Assembly (NCBI GenBank): GCA_011772595.1
Contig: WVZH01000053.1
Location: 37,575 to 62,963, forward strand
From: Anaerolineales bacterium
Lineage (GTDB): Bacteria; Chloroflexota; Anaerolineae; Anaerolineales; E44-bin32
Reading direction: 5' to 3'
DNA: 25,389 nucleotides
Each line of letters starts with the position of its first letter. Positions within the stretch are counted from its first letter, which is position 1. The position numbers and the translations under genes were made by a program. The notes under the pieces were generated by a model. That model had not been told where the DNA came from. It saw only the letters and a list, made by a program, of their open reading frames with translations, and did not search any database. Shown one piece after another: positions 25,242-25,389 of this stretch.

Positions 25242-25389
25242 GTTTTTGGGGTTAATCTGATAATTTGAGGTGTTTTTGGTTTACTTGACTGAGAAAAACC
25301 AATGCGGATTATCTTTCGGAGTATTTCCGCATCCCCCATTGGAGGCAGAAATCGCCCTTCCTAAACGAAATTTTCGGTGCAATTTCGGT
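25242..25389. other. Right-edge intergenic sequence with an inverted repeat
   Basis: No gene is visible. CCAAT-GCGGA (25299-25308) is complementary to TCCGC (25326-25330) and, after a 7-base bulge, ATTGG (25338-25342). This makes a bulged 10-bp hairpin upstream of the lacI promoter, possibly the end of a gene beyond the window. The last bases hold two TTTCGGT-like motifs (25372-25389). Confidence 0.4.

Overview
The window looks like a stretch of a Chloroflexota (probably Anaerolineae-type) chromosome. This is judged from the Glu/Pro-rich lipoprotein linker of the sugar-binding protein, the mix of sugar-cluster gene families, and a tRNA-Lys(CTT) without an encoded CCA end. It is inference from style, not from a marker gene. 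Almost everything is on the minus strand; the one clear plus-strand gene is a small membrane protein at 840-1070.

Left part (1-2.4 kb): ordinary small genes. A partial SAM methyltransferase runs off the left edge. Then come a two-helix membrane protein interrupted by an in-frame TAG, an SRPBCC/AHSA1-like protein, a 64-residue two-CxxC protein and a DUF4491-like membrane protein.

2.5-5.2 kb: a two-gene unit of unknown role. The first gene encodes an alpha-helical protein. The second has a caspase/CHAT-like arrangement (an SHG histidine and a strand-borne cysteine) followed by a basic Arg/Gly/Ser-rich repetitive tail. A tRNA-Lys(CTT) follows at 5155-5228.

5.2-6.7 kb: a beta-phosphoglucomutase-like HAD hydrolase and a DinB-family protein.

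6.8-25.1 kb: an arabinose/arabinoside utilisation locus, read right to left. It contains a LacI-family regulator; an ABC importer (binding lipoprotein and two permeases, no ATPase); AraA; a phosphotriesterase-family hydrolase; an aldo/keto reductase pseudogene with three in-frame stops; a GH42 beta-galactosidase; a URO-D-superfamily protein; a GH5 glycosidase; an M24 'pita-bread' protein that has lost metal ligands; and a GH2 lipoprotein glycosidase. After a 213-base gap come an FGGY (ribulo)kinase and AraD. AraA, kinase and AraD together convert L-arabinose to D-xylulose 5-phosphate. The glycosidases suggest that the substrate enters as arabinose/galactose-containing oligosaccharides.

Regulation is unusually legible. 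Two operator-like palindromes, GTGAGCGCTCGC before the binding-protein gene and GTGACCGTTCAC at the predicted start of lacI transcription, share the CG-centred form of lac-type operators, and the regulator has a recognition helix close to that of E. coli LacI. The lacI leader also carries a 12-base tandem repeat built from operator half-sites.
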